A DNA stretch of 64,000 nucleotides, from assembly GCA_029245785.1 (NCBI GenBank), contig JAQWOR010000021.1, forward strand, positions 86,932 through 150,931. The letters run 5' to 3'. The notes below the pieces were generated by a model. That model saw only the letters and a list, made by a program, of their open reading frames with translations, had not been told where the DNA came from and did no database searches. The DNA is from Polaribacter sp. Its GTDB lineage: Bacteria > Bacteroidota > Bacteroidia > Flavobacteriales > Flavobacteriaceae. The translations under genes and the position numbers were made by a program. This document shows, piece by piece, positions 31,066-41,369 of the stretch (position 1 is the stretch's first letter; each line of letters begins with the position of its first letter).

Positions 31066-31533
31066 TTATTTCCAGGTATTTCCTTTCAGTTCTATAACTG
31101 CTTTTAAAATATCTCTCTGGCTAATCTGCCCTACTAATTTCCCTTCTTCTACGATAGGAAAACGTCTCCGTTTAGACTCCAAAAAAATGTTTATTGCGTC
31201 AAAAACATTCATGGTGCCATCAATTGTTTTTACTTCTTTTACCATCGTATTCTCTACCGTTTGCTCTTGGTTTAAGGGCATATTGTAATACCTGCTGTCC
31301 GAAATTCGTTTCATACAATCTCCTTCAGAGATGATTCCAATCAATTCGTTTTGTTTATTGACAACGGGGCCTCCAGAAATTTTATGTGTTATCAATGTGT
31401 GTATTACATACTCTATAGAGTCGTCTGGCTTAAAAGTAATGAGTTTACGAGTCATATAATCTGAAACTAAAATAGGTGTATTTTCAGATTCTTGCTGTAA
31501 TGTTCTTTTACCTTGAAAGTTAATAATTCCCAT
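31066..31533 (-). CDS. CBS domain-containing protein
   Basis: SDYMTRKLITFKPDDSIEYVIHTLITHKISGGPVVN...; two CBS-type repeats; start at about MGIINFQG. Confidence 0.85.
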   Translation of the reverse strand: MGIINFQGKRTLQQESENTPILVSDYMTRKLITFKPDDSIEYVIHTLITHKISGGPVVNKQNELIGIISEGDCMKRISDSRYYNMPLNQEQTVENTMVKEVKTIDGTMNVFDAINIFLESKRRRFPIVEEGKLVGQISQRDILKAVIELKGNTWK

Positions 31534-31772
31534 AATCATTAATTTTAGTCTTCTAAAGTTACTAATTTTCAACCTTTTAAAATTAAATAGTTGCTTATTT
31601 TTTTAATTTTAGTACATTTATAGCCAATTACTCGATCTAAGAAGTTATTTATTCTCGATATCAAAATATTCCCTCCTCTAGTCAAACTATCAGAACAATC
31701 GTTTTTTTGCTTATCACCCATAGGCTCAAACAGGTCGTTTCAAATAAATCAAACTCAAAAAATTAACCTTTA

Positions 31773-34070
31773 ATGAAAAAATACGCGTCTCTACTTTCCA
31801 TTCTGCTGATTACAGCCGTTATTTACTGGAGCTTTTCTGACATGAAACCTTCTGTAAACTCAAAAAAAACAGCTTCAGAAACTGAATTCTCTCTAAACAG
31901 TGCATTGGTTCACTTAAAGAAGATCAGTCAAAAAACACATTATGTTGGTTCTCAAGAACACAAAGTAGTGCAAAATTACATTGTAAACGAGCTTAAAAAA
32001 CTAGGGTTAAACCCAGAAATACAACAACAGGTTGCGGTTAATTCTAAATGGCTTGCCGCAACAAATACAGAAAACATTCTTGCAAAAATTAAAGGAACCC
32101 ATACAGGAAAAGCACTCTTGTTATTAACACATTATGACTCTAGTCCACATTCTTCTTTAGGAGCGAGTGATGCGGGTTCTGGAGTGGTGACTATTTTAGA
32201 AGGACTCAGGGCTTTTTTAGCAAACAATAAGCAACCAAAAAATGACATCATCATTTTAATTTCCGATGCAGAAGAATTGGGGTTGTTAGGAGCAAAGGCT
32301 TTTGTTGACACGCATCCGTGGGCAAAAGAAGTTGGGTTGGTCCTAAATTTTGAAGCACGTGGAAGCGGAGGTCCAAGTTATATGTTGATGGAAACCAATG
32401 GGAAAAACGGAAAACTATTGTCTGAATTTATAAAGGCCAAACCCAATTACCCTGTAGCAAGTTCATTAATGTATAGCATCTATAAAAAACTACCTAATGA
32501 TACCGATCTAACGGTTTTTAGAGAAAATGCAAACATCAATGGTTTTAATTTTGCTTTTATTGGCGATCATTTTGATTATCATACAGCACAAGATTCTTAT
32601 GAAAGGCTAGATAGAGAAACCTTGCTACATCAAGCGGATTATTTTACAACCATGTTGAATTATTTTGCCTATTCTGATCTCCAAAACTTAGAGAGCAATC
32701 AAGATTTAGTCTATGTAAATTTTCCATTTATAAAATTATTGAGCTATCCTTTCTCATGGATTTTTCCAATGTTAATTATCGCTATTATTCTTTTTATAGG
32801 GTTGTTAATCCTCGGAATTGCGTTGAATAAAATTACCCTCAAAGGACTCTTAAAAGGAGGGATTCCTTTTCTAGTTTCTTTACTTTTATGTGGAGGTGTT
32901 TCCTTCGGGTTCTGGAAATTATTGTTGGTCATTCATCCACAATACCAAGATATTTTACATGGATTTACCTACAACGGATATCTATACATTAGCGCTGTTG
33001 TTTTTTTAAATCTATGGATCTTACTAAAAATTTACAGTCCTTTTTACAAAGATGAAAAACCGATAAACTTGCTTATTGTGCCTATTTTTATCTGGCTAAT
33101 CATCAATTTTTATGTCTGGAAATATTTACAAGGCGCAGGGTTTTTTATCATTCCTGTACTCAGTGCGTTGCTTATTTTAACCATCGCTATTTTTAGAAAT
33201 CTCAACAGGAAATTTACTCCTTTTCTATTTACAATTCTTTCAATTCCTACACTTTATATTTTTGCGCCTTTGGTAAAAATGTTTCCTGTTGGTTTGGGCT
33301 TAAAAAGCTTATTTATCAGTGCCGTTTTTATTGTTTTATTATTTGGTTTATTAACGCCTATTTTTATTCGTAAAAAAGCAACTAATCGCCTCCGAAAAAC
33401 CGCTGGATACTTAACCTTTTTGTGTATTGGTTTAGCAACTTACAATAGCGGTTTTTCTGTTGATCATAAAAAACCAAACAGCTTGGTGTATGTACAAAAC
33501 TCCAACACTAAAACGGCTTATTTTGGCACATACAACAACGTTTTAGACAGCTATACCAAACAAATTTTTAACAAAAACGACACCATTGCTGAAACTGAAA
33601 CTACATCAACCACAAGCAAGTACAACACTCGCTTTAAGAAGTACAAAAAAACAGTTTTTAAAAACATCTCAACCGCAGTTATTACTATACAAACAGATAC
33701 AATTATTGCTCACCAACGGCATATAGAATTACTGATTACACCGCAGCGAAAAATTAATAAATTAGAATTTCGCACCAAAAACAAAGTTACCTTTAATCAA
33801 CTTAAAATAAACGGTGTGTTTTTAGAAAAAGTTCCTTTTTCTACACGAAAAGGGGCCTTTTTAACCTATTCTTTTGGAAACCTAGACAGTAAATTAGCAC
33901 TTTCTTTTTCTGTTAAAAAAGAAAGCAATCTCGAAATCGTTCTCAAGGAAATATCCTATGATTTACTAAGCAACCTTCAATTTGACTTACAACCAAGAAC
34001 GGCAGAAATGATGCCCATGCCTTTTGTTACAAATGATGCTATTATTTGCATCCAAGAAATAAATCTTTAA
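31773..34070 (+). CDS. M28 family metallopeptidase with C-terminal transmembrane helices
   Basis: LLLTHYDSSPHSSLGASDAGSGVVTILEGLR, LISDAEELGLLGAKAF, multiple TM segments. Confidence 0.88.
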   Translation: MKKYASLLSILLITAVIYWSFSDMKPSVNSKKTASETEFSLNSALVHLKKISQKTHYVGSQEHKVVQNYIVNELKKLGLNPEIQQQVAVNSKWLAATNTENILAKIKGTHTGKALLLLTHYDSSPHSSLGASDAGSGVVTILEGLRAFLANNKQPKNDIIILISDAEELGLLGAKAFVDTHPWAKEVGLVLNFEARGSGGPSYMLMETNGKNGKLLSEFIKAKPNYPVASSLMYSIYKKLPNDTDLTVFRENANINGFNFAFIGDHFDYHTAQDSYERLDRETLLHQADYFTTMLNYFAYSDLQNLESNQDLVYVNFPFIKLLSYPFSWIFPMLIIAIILFIGLLILGIALNKITLKGLLKGGIPFLVSLLLCGGVSFGFWKLLLVIHPQYQDILHGFTYNGYLYISAVVFLNLWILLKIYSPFYKDEKPINLLIVPIFIWLIINFYVWKYLQGAGFFIIPVLSALLILTIAIFRNLNRKFTPFLFTILSIPTLYIFAPLVKMFPVGLGLKSLFISAVFIVLLFGLLTPIFIRKKATNRLRKTAGYLTFLCIGLATYNSGFSVDHKKPNSLVYVQNSNTKTAYFGTYNNVLDSYTKQIFNKNDTIAETETTSTTSKYNTRFKKYKKTVFKNISTAVITIQTDTIIAHQRHIELLITPQRKINKLEFRTKNKVTFNQLKINGVFLEKVPFSTRKGAFLTYSFGNLDSKLALSFSVKKESNLEIVLKEISYDLLSNLQFDLQPRTAEMMPMPFVTNDAIICIQEINL

Positions 34071-34072
34071 TA

Positions 34073-34110
34073 AAAAACCCATCAGATAAAAATTTTTCTG
34101 ATGGGTTTTT
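34073..34110. terminator. bidirectional intrinsic terminator between convergent genes
   Basis: AAAAACCCATCAGA...TCTGATGGGTTTTT. Confidence 0.88.
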
Positions 34111-34131
34111 GTATGCACTTCGTTTATTCTC

Positions 34132-35559
34132 TTATTTTATTTCCGTAATACGCAAAGTATTTACCATTCCTTTAGCTTTTACAGGCATTGCTGTTAAATT
34201 AATTACATGATCTGACGCCTTTAAGAAACCTTTTGTTTTAGCAATGTTATTGATGTCAACAACGGTATCATCTGTACTTACATTTCTGTTGTAATAAAAA
34301 GATTTTACACCCCATAGCAAGCTCATTTTACTTAAAATTCTACGCTCTGATGAAAACACCAAAACATGAGCTTTTGGTCTCCATGCAGAAATTTGAAATG
34401 CTGTATACCCACTATTTGTCAAGGTAGAAATTGCAGCTGCATCAATATCATTTGCCATTAGTGCGGCATGATGACATATTGCTTTTGTCATAAAACGATC
34501 TGTTCTAATATGTGGTGGTGCCTGAGGAACCTTAATCAATGGAGAATCTTCTACGCTTCTAATAATTTCTGTCATCTTTTGAATTACTTTTACTGGATGG
34601 GCTCCAACTGAAGTTTCTCCAGATAACATTACGGCATCTGCTCCGTCCATAATAGAGTTGGCAACGTCATTTACTTCTGCTCTCGTAGGTACTGCATTGG
34701 TAATCATCGTTTCCATCATTTGAGTGGCAATAATTACTGGAATTCGTGCTGTTTTTGCTCTCTGAACGAGTCTCTTTTGAATTAATGGCACTTCTTGCAT
34801 TGGTATTTCAACGCCTAAATCTCCACGGGCAACCATCAAAGCATCACAATATGGAATTAAAGCATCGAGGTTTTCTACAGCTTCTGGTTTTTCAATTTTT
34901 GCGATTACAGGAACTCTATGCGACGAATTTTGTTTAATCAAGTCGTGTAGTTTTCTTAAATCTTCTGGGTTTCTAACAAATGAAAGTGCCATCCAATCTA
35001 CATGTTGTTCTAAAGAAAAAATGGCATCTTTCATATCTTTCTCTGTCAATGCAGGTAAAGATATGTTCGTGTTTGGTAAATTCACTCCTTTTTTAGAGGA
35101 TAGCACTCCGCCAACCAAGACCTTTGTTTTAACTGCTGTTTTTTTATCTGTACTGATTACTTCAAACATCAATTTTCCATCATCTACTAAGATGTGTTCT
35201 CCTGCTTTAACATCTCTAGGGAAATTCTGATACGTCATAAAGGCTTTTTCAGAAGTACCCTCACATTCTTCTGTTGTAAAGGTAAACGTTGCTCCATTTT
35301 TTAAAACCACACCGTCTCCCATAACACCAACGCGCAATTTTGGACCTTGTAAGTCGGCCAGAATAGCCACGTTAACATCTTTTTCTTTGTTGATCTCTCT
35401 AATGTCTTTTATTCGATCTTTTACATTTTGATAGTCTGCATGTGAAAAATTTATACGAAAAACATTGACTCCTGCCGTCACCATTTTATCTAAAATAGCT
35501 TTGGTATTTATTGCAGGGCCTAAAGTGGCTATAATTTTGGTTTTTTTATTATCTGGCAT
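34132..35559 (-). CDS. pyk: pyruvate kinase
   Basis: KIIATLGPAI, FRINFSHADY, VARGDLGVEIPMQEVP, TQMMETMITNAVPTRAEVNDVAN. Confidence 0.95.
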   Translation of the reverse strand: MPDNKKTKIIATLGPAINTKAILDKMVTAGVNVFRINFSHADYQNVKDRIKDIREINKEKDVNVAILADLQGPKLRVGVMGDGVVLKNGATFTFTTEECEGTSEKAFMTYQNFPRDVKAGEHILVDDGKLMFEVISTDKKTAVKTKVLVGGVLSSKKGVNLPNTNISLPALTEKDMKDAIFSLEQHVDWMALSFVRNPEDLRKLHDLIKQNSSHRVPVIAKIEKPEAVENLDALIPYCDALMVARGDLGVEIPMQEVPLIQKRLVQRAKTARIPVIIATQMMETMITNAVPTRAEVNDVANSIMDGADAVMLSGETSVGAHPVKVIQKMTEIIRSVEDSPLIKVPQAPPHIRTDRFMTKAICHHAALMANDIDAAAISTLTNSGYTAFQISAWRPKAHVLVFSSERRILSKMSLLWGVKSFYYNRNVSTDDTVVDINNIAKTKGFLKASDHVINLTAMPVKAKGMVNTLRITEIK

Positions 35560-35561
35560 AG

Positions 35562-36032
35562 TTAAAAAATTAAAAAATCTTTCGATTTTAGTGTCATTGG
35601 GTTAATTGTGTAAGAGGTAATTACTTGACTTATAGCATTGATATTGTTGAGCGTTTTTACGATAAATTCTGCTTCAAAATCACCTTCTAATTTTAAGAAA
35701 AAATCAACTTTCTTTTTTTCTGGTATTAGGTAAGTAGTACTATCACCACTACTAAATAAGCCTGTTTTAATGCCTTCTAACTGGTTCTTATATTTATTTT
35801 CAATTAGAAACCAATTGTGGTTAAATTTTCTATGTAAATGTTCATAAATAGAAAACGAGGCGTTGTTATTCTTGTTTTCAAAATCTAAGCTATAGGTTGC
35901 TTTTGAAAATTTTGTGTTTATATTTTTATTTAAAGAGTACGCTAGCTTAAATCCTTCTAATGCTGTATGTATCCCTATTAGGGTGTAATTATTATCAGAA
36001 AAATCATCTAATTCTAACGAGTGAGTTTGCAT
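35562..36032 (-). CDS. IPExxxVDY family protein
   Basis: Contains LIPEKKKVDFFLKL; adjacent to pyk and rnc. Confidence 0.75.
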   Translation of the reverse strand: MQTHSLELDDFSDNNYTLIGIHTALEGFKLAYSLNKNINTKFSKATYSLDFENKNNNASFSIYEHLHRKFNHNWFLIENKYKNQLEGIKTGLFSSGDSTTYLIPEKKKVDFFLKLEGDFEAEFIVKTLNNINAISQVITSYTINPMTLKSKDFLIF

Positions 36033-36167
36033 ACTTTCTACACTAAAAAATGGAACAGGCGGTTGCTGTTTTTAAAACAAAATTTATACCCTAATGAGGG
36101 CTAAATTACGGATTGTTTGGTAAATGTTAGTGATAAAATGACGAAATCGTTATCGTATAAAGTAGCA

Positions 36168-36905
36168 TTAAGAGCTTTTAATTTGATCTTGTAATGTAAA
36201 AAACACTCTTTTAGCAGCTTGTTCTTCTGCTTTTTTCTTGGAGGTTGCCCTACCTTTTGCTACAAACTCTCCATCAATACTTATTCTTACACTAAAGTGC
36301 TTGATATTTTCGTTACCAGAATCTTCATACGTATCAAAAAGATAATCTTTCTTTTGTTTCTGACACCACTCAATAATAAGTCCTTTATAGCTCGTAACCT
36401 TTCCTTCTAATTTAGCAATATCTACGTACGGCACAATCACTTTTTCGTAAACAAATTTCTTAGCATAATTGTAGCCTTTATCTAAATAAATAGCTCCTAT
36501 TAAAGCTTCAAAAACATTGCCATAGATATTATCTCCTATATTTTTATCGGCACTATTTCTTTTTACAAATTTTAGTAAATTTAAATCTCTTCCTAGTTCG
36601 TTTAAATGCTCTCTGCTCACTATTTTAGAACGCATTTGGGTTAGATACCCTTCGGTACCTGTTGGCACTTTTTTATACAAGTAAGAAGCAATAATAGATC
36701 CCAACATGGCATCTCCTAAAAATTCTAATCGTTCGTAATTAACAGGGGTTCCTTTTTCGTCTACCAATTTTAAAGACTTATGGGTAAAGGCCTTTTTATA
36801 GTAGTTTATTTTTTTTGGAGAGAATGATAGGAGTTGTTTTAATTCGTAATAAAAGACCTCGTCTTCTTTAGAGTGAGGCTTTACTATTTTACGAATAAAA
36901 TTCAT
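36168..36905 (-). CDS. rnc: ribonuclease III
   Basis: NYERLEFLGDAMLGSIIASYL, C-terminal dsRBD (GRATSKKKAEEQAAKRVF). Confidence 0.93.
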   Translation of the reverse strand: MNFIRKIVKPHSKEDEVFYYELKQLLSFSPKKINYYKKAFTHKSLKLVDEKGTPVNYERLEFLGDAMLGSIIASYLYKKVPTGTEGYLTQMRSKIVSREHLNELGRDLNLLKFVKRNSADKNIGDNIYGNVFEALIGAIYLDKGYNYAKKFVYEKVIVPYVDIAKLEGKVTSYKGLIIEWCQKQKKDYLFDTYEDSGNENIKHFSVRISIDGEFVAKGRATSKKKAEEQAAKRVFFTLQDQIKSS

Positions 36906-36914
36906 AGAAGAATG

Positions 36915-38165
36915 TTAATTCATTTTTTTTAAGGCTACACAGGCATTTTGTCCTCCAAATCCAAAAGTATTGCTTATCGCAATTTTAACTTCTCTTTTTT
37001 GTGCTTTGTTAAACGTAAAGTTCAATTTAGCATCAATCGCCTCATCATCTGTAAAATGATTAATTGTTGGCGGAACAATTCCGTGTTGTATCGCTAATAT
37101 TGAAGCAATCGCTTCAATAGCACCAGCAGCACCTAATAAATGCCCTGTCATTGACTTTGTTGAATTGATGTTGATCTTGTATGCGTGCTCACCAAATACT
37201 TCTTTAATTGCTTTTGATTCTGCAATATCTCCGAGTGGAGTAGAAGTTCCGTGCATATTAATCGCATCTACATCTTCTGGTTTTATACGGGCATCTCTTA
37301 AACAGTTGAGCATTACATTTCTGGCCCCCAATCCTTCTGGATGTGGAGCGGTAATGTGATGCGCATCAGAAGACATTCCTCCTCCAAGTACTTCTGCATA
37401 AATTGTTGCTCCTCTAGCTATAGCATGCTCGTATTCTTCTAACACAAGCGCTCCTGCTCCTTCTCCTAAAACAAACCCTTCACGGTCTTTGTCAAAAGGT
37501 CTCGAAGCTGTTTCTGGGCTATCATTTCTTGTAGATAGTGCATGCATTGCATTAAACCCTCCCATTCCAGCAATAGTTACCGCTGCTTCAGAACCACCAG
37601 TTACAATGGCATCTGCATGTCCTAAACGAATATAATTCAACGAATCTATAATCGCGTTTGAAGAAGATGCGCAAGCAGAGACTGTTGCAAAATTAGGTCC
37701 TCTAAAACCGTGTTTGATTGAGATTTGCCCTGGAGCAATGTCTGAAATCATTTTTGGAATAAAGAATGGATTAAATCTTGGTGTACCATCTCCAGCCGAA
37801 TAATTTAATACTTCGTTCTGAAAGGTTTCCAAGCCTCCAATTCCTGATCCCCAGATAACTCCAATTCTATCAGGGTTATGATCTGTTGAATTTAATCCCG
37901 AATCAGCAATTGCCTCATCAGATGCAACCTCAGCGTATTGAGAGAAACGATCCATTTTACGGGCATCTTTTCTATTGATAAAATCGGTTGCTGTAAAGTT
38001 TTTTAATTCACATGCAAAACGAGTTTTGAACTTAGTAGCATCAAAATACGTTATAGGTGCGGCTCCGCTAACTCCGTTAACTAAGCCGCTCCAATATTCT
38101 TGTATATTATTACCAATTGGTGTTAATGCACCAAGTCCAGTTACTACAACTCGTTTTAATTGCAT
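36915..38165 (-). CDS. fabF: beta-ketoacyl-ACP synthase II
   Basis: VVVTGLGALTPIG, SACASSSNAI, MHGTSTPLGDIAE, NSTKSMTGHLLGAAGAIEA. Confidence 0.95.
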   Translation of the reverse strand: MQLKRVVVTGLGALTPIGNNIQEYWSGLVNGVSGAAPITYFDATKFKTRFACELKNFTATDFINRKDARKMDRFSQYAEVASDEAIADSGLNSTDHNPDRIGVIWGSGIGGLETFQNEVLNYSAGDGTPRFNPFFIPKMISDIAPGQISIKHGFRGPNFATVSACASSSNAIIDSLNYIRLGHADAIVTGGSEAAVTIAGMGGFNAMHALSTRNDSPETASRPFDKDREGFVLGEGAGALVLEEYEHAIARGATIYAEVLGGGMSSDAHHITAPHPEGLGARNVMLNCLRDARIKPEDVDAINMHGTSTPLGDIAESKAIKEVFGEHAYKININSTKSMTGHLLGAAGAIEAIASILAIQHGIVPPTINHFTDDEAIDAKLNFTFNKAQKREVKIAISNTFGFGGQNACVALKKMN

Positions 38166-38172
38166 ATAAAAA

Positions 38173-38409
38173 TTACTTTTTTGCTTCTTCTATATAGCTT
38201 ACTGCCTGACCTACAGTTCCAATATTTTCTGCTTGATCGTCTGGTATTTGAATATCAAATTCTTTTTCGAATTCCATAATTAATTCAACAGTATCTAAAG
38301 AATCTGCTCCTAAATCATTTGTGAAGCTAGCTTCTGTTGTTACTTCGTTATCGTCTACGCCTAATTTGTCTACGATAATAGCTTTTACTCTTGATGCAAT
38401 GTCTGACAT
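38173..38409 (-). CDS. acpP: acyl carrier protein
   Basis: [29 protein letters not shown]. Confidence 0.95.
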   Translation of the reverse strand: MSDIASRVKAIIVDKLGVDDNEVTTEASFTNDLGADSLDTVELIMEFEKEFDIQIPDDQAENIGTVGQAVSYIEEAKK

Positions 38410-38586
38410 AATTTTATAAGTTTTAAAAATTTAAAATCGATGCAAAAATACGAATCTTATTATTTAATTCTAGCTTTTACATGAAAATTGTGAAATCTAA
38501 ATTAAAAAAATTTCAGAAACTTTCTTTAAAGAAATGATTATTGTTAATAATTATTCTTTTTTTTGCAGTAACACAAATCAATTTAC

Positions 38587-39162
38587 ATGAAACGAATTGC
38601 TATTTTCGCCTCAGGATCAGGCTCTAACGCAGAAAATATCATTACTTTTTTTAATGCCTCCAAAACGGCTTTAGTAACCAAAGTATATTGTAATAAAAAG
38701 GAGGCATTTGTTTTTGACCGCTGTAAAAGATTGCATATTGACTGTGTTCTTTTTAGTAAAGACGACTTATTTTCTTCAACCAGTATGATAAATCAGCTAA
38801 AAAACGACGTAGATTATATCATTTTGGCGGGGTTTTTATGGAAGGTTCCTACTGCCATCCTTCAGCAATTTCCTGATAAAATCATCAACATTCATCCAGC
38901 ATTGTTACCAAAGTACGGCGGCAAGGGAATGTACGGAATGCATGTACACAGGGCCGTAAAAGAAAACAACGAAATTGAAACGGGAATTACCATTCATTAT
39001 GTAACCGAAAATTATGATGAAGGTGCCATCATTTTTCAAGCCAAAACACCGATAGACAAAAAGGATACTCCTGAAGATATTGCACAAAAAGTACACCTAT
39101 TAGAGCAAGAACATTTTCCGAAGGAAATTGAAAAAATACTTCTAAATTTAAAAAATGGCTAA
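38587..39162 (+). CDS. purN: phosphoribosylglycinamide formyltransferase
   Basis: IAIFASGSGSNAENI, IINIHPALLPKYGGKGMYGMHVH. Confidence 0.93.
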   Translation: MKRIAIFASGSGSNAENIITFFNASKTALVTKVYCNKKEAFVFDRCKRLHIDCVLFSKDDLFSSTSMINQLKNDVDYIILAGFLWKVPTAILQQFPDKIINIHPALLPKYGGKGMYGMHVHRAVKENNEIETGITIHYVTENYDEGAIIFQAKTPIDKKDTPEDIAQKVHLLEQEHFPKEIEKILLNLKNG

Positions 39163-39790
39163 AAAAAAGTTTTATGTCGTTTGGAGTGGCCACAAAACAG
39201 GTGTTTTTTCTTCATGGGCTGTTTGTAAAAAGCATATTGACGGTTTTAAAAACGCGCAATACAAAGCCTTTGCTGATAAAGCAGCCGCCGAACTCGCGTT
39301 TACAAAAAGCTATAACGACTATAAAGGCAAAAACACCAAGAAACCAACATTGACTGTTGCTGAAAAACAAGCCTACGGTACGCCTATTTTAGAAAGTATT
39401 TCGGTAGATGCTGCTTGTAGTGGAAATCCTGGTATTATGGAATACCGTGGTGTGCTGACACATAGCAAAAAAGAACTATTTAAAAAAGGTCCTTATCAAA
39501 GAGGTACCAATAATATTGGAGAATTTTTAGCATTGGTTCATGGAATTGCGATGTTAAAAAGCAAAGGCATGGATGCGCTTCCTATTTATTCTGATTCAAA
39601 AATTGCAATGAGCTGGGTACGCAAAAAACAATGTCGCACCAATCTTGTTTTTGATAAAAAAAATAAGAATCTTCTCGAATTAATCCAGCGTGCCGAAAAA
39701 TGGCTCAAAGAAAACTCATTTCAAAACCCTATCTTAAAATGGGAAACCAAAGCATGGGGCGAAATTCCTGCAGATTTTGGAAGAAAATAA
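39155..39790 (+). CDS. ribonuclease H with N-terminal viroplasmin-like domain
   Basis: KFYVVWSGHKTGVFSSWAVCKKHIDGF; SVDAACSGNPGIMEYRGV; SDSKIAMSWV. Confidence 0.9.
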   Translation: MAKKKFYVVWSGHKTGVFSSWAVCKKHIDGFKNAQYKAFADKAAAELAFTKSYNDYKGKNTKKPTLTVAEKQAYGTPILESISVDAACSGNPGIMEYRGVLTHSKKELFKKGPYQRGTNNIGEFLALVHGIAMLKSKGMDALPIYSDSKIAMSWVRKKQCRTNLVFDKKNKNLLELIQRAEKWLKENSFQNPILKWETKAWGEIPADFGRK

Positions 39791-39810
39791 GGTGTTAGCT
39801 ACTGGTTACT

Positions 39811-39944
39811 AGTTGAAATTTAAAAAATAGTCTCAGCCAACCTCTTTTTAATTTTTTTTTGTCCTGACTCCCTGCCTACCGGCAGGCAGGTTGGTTCTAG
39901 ATTTTAGGTTCTCTTTTTAATTTTTCACTTTTCTCTTTCAACTA
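39811..39944. repeat. composite inverted-repeat element containing CCTGCCTACCGGCAGGCAGG
   Basis: Outer arms TAGTTGAAA/TTTCAACTA; internal CCTGCC-TACC-GGCAGG at 39871-39886. Confidence 0.65.
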
Positions 39945-39947
39945 AAA

Positions 39948-41159
39948 TTAAGCCAACATCTTTGCAGCTCTTTTTATAGCAGACACCAATATGTCTATTT
40001 CTTGTTTCGTATTATAAAATGAAAAGGAGGCCCGAACTGTACCCGGAATGTTGTAAAAATCCATAATAGGCTGCGCACAATGATGACCCGTTCTTACCGC
40101 CACACCCAATTTATCTAAAATAGCACCAATATCATACGGATGAACCCCTTCTATATTAAAAGAAATAACAGCTGTTTTACTTACCGTTCCATAGATTTTT
40201 AACCCCGCTATTTCTTGGAGTTTTTCCGTTCCGTATAGTAACAACTCATTTTCATATGCTGTAATGGCATCAAAACCTATACTGTTCATATAATCTAAGG
40301 CAACACCAAAAGCAATGCCTCCACAAATGTTTGGGGTTCCTGCTTCAAACTTATGTGGCAAGCCGGCATAGCTTGTTTTTTGAAATGTAACCGTTTCTAT
40401 CATTTCTCCACCTCCTTGATAAGGTGGTAGTTTCTGTAGCCATTCTTCTTTTCCGTAGAGGATTCCAACACCCGTTGGCCCACAAATTTTATGAGCAGAA
40501 GCCACATAAAAATCAACATCTAAGGCTTGTACATCTGGCTTAATATGTGGGCACGCTTGTGCGCCATCAATTAAAACAGCCGCACCAACCTGGTGGGCTT
40601 TTCTAATTATTTCCTGTATTGGATTGATTGTTCCTAACGCATTAGAAACATGATTGCAAAAAACCAATTTTGTTTTTTCAGAAAGTAATTCCTCATATAC
40701 ATCCAATTGTAAAGAACCATCTTCGCTCATGGGAATGACCTTTAGCACCGCGTCTGTTTTTTCGCACAACATTTGCCAAGGCACAATATTAGAATTATGT
40801 TCTAACGCAGAAACAATAATTTCATCTCCTGCCAATAACAACTCTGAAAAACCAGAAGCCACTATATTTATTCCATGGGTTGTTCCTGAAGTAAAAATAG
40901 CTTCATAGGACTTTTCTGCATTGAAATGTTGTTGGATTTTAATACGTGCTTTTTCATAAGCATCTGTTGCTTCTTGACTCAAAGAATGTACACCTCGGTG
41001 AATATTGGCGTTGTAGCTACTATAATAATCTACAATTGCATCAATCACAACCTGTGGTGTTTGTGAAGTGGCTGCATTATCAAAATACACTAAGGGCTTT
41101 CCATTTACAGTACGTTGTAAAATGGGAAAATCGGCTCTTATTTTATCTATAGAAAACAT
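39948..41159 (-). CDS. sufS: SufS-type cysteine desulfurase
   Basis: YFDNAATSQTPQ, SAHKICGPTGVGILYGK, VRTGHHCAQPIMDF; start at MFSIDKIRADFP. Confidence 0.92.
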   Translation of the reverse strand: MFSIDKIRADFPILQRTVNGKPLVYFDNAATSQTPQVVIDAIVDYYSSYNANIHRGVHSLSQEATDAYEKARIKIQQHFNAEKSYEAIFTSGTTHGINIVASGFSELLLAGDEIIVSALEHNSNIVPWQMLCEKTDAVLKVIPMSEDGSLQLDVYEELLSEKTKLVFCNHVSNALGTINPIQEIIRKAHQVGAAVLIDGAQACPHIKPDVQALDVDFYVASAHKICGPTGVGILYGKEEWLQKLPPYQGGGEMIETVTFQKTSYAGLPHKFEAGTPNICGGIAFGVALDYMNSIGFDAITAYENELLLYGTEKLQEIAGLKIYGTVSKTAVISFNIEGVHPYDIGAILDKLGVAVRTGHHCAQPIMDFYNIPGTVRASFSFYNTKQEIDILVSAIKRAAKMLA

Positions 41160-41279
41160 CTTGTCTAACTTTGTACTACAAAAATAGTTTATGTAAATGA
41201 AACGAGTATCGCGCATGACAAAAAATATTTTAAAATACATGATACATTTGTTCACAACAACAAGATATAAAAGTATTCA

Positions 41280-41310
41280 GACCCACAAGGTTTTGAAAAC
41301 CTTGTGGGTC
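41280..41310. repeat. 31-nt perfect palindrome GACCCACAAGGTTTTGAAAACCTTGTGGGTC
   Basis: 15-nt perfect arms around one central base. Confidence 0.9.
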
Positions 41311-41369
41311 TTACAGAAAACAATTGTATAAATTATTATATTTGCTTTCAACTTAAACTCGTTGTCTCT

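Noticed and set aside
41304-41369. N-terminal extension of the serine hydrolase in the ORF track (MGLTENNCINYYICFQLKLVVS)
   Set aside because: Contains palindrome-derived sequence and the promoter motif TATATTTG; a normal signal sequence starts at 41370.
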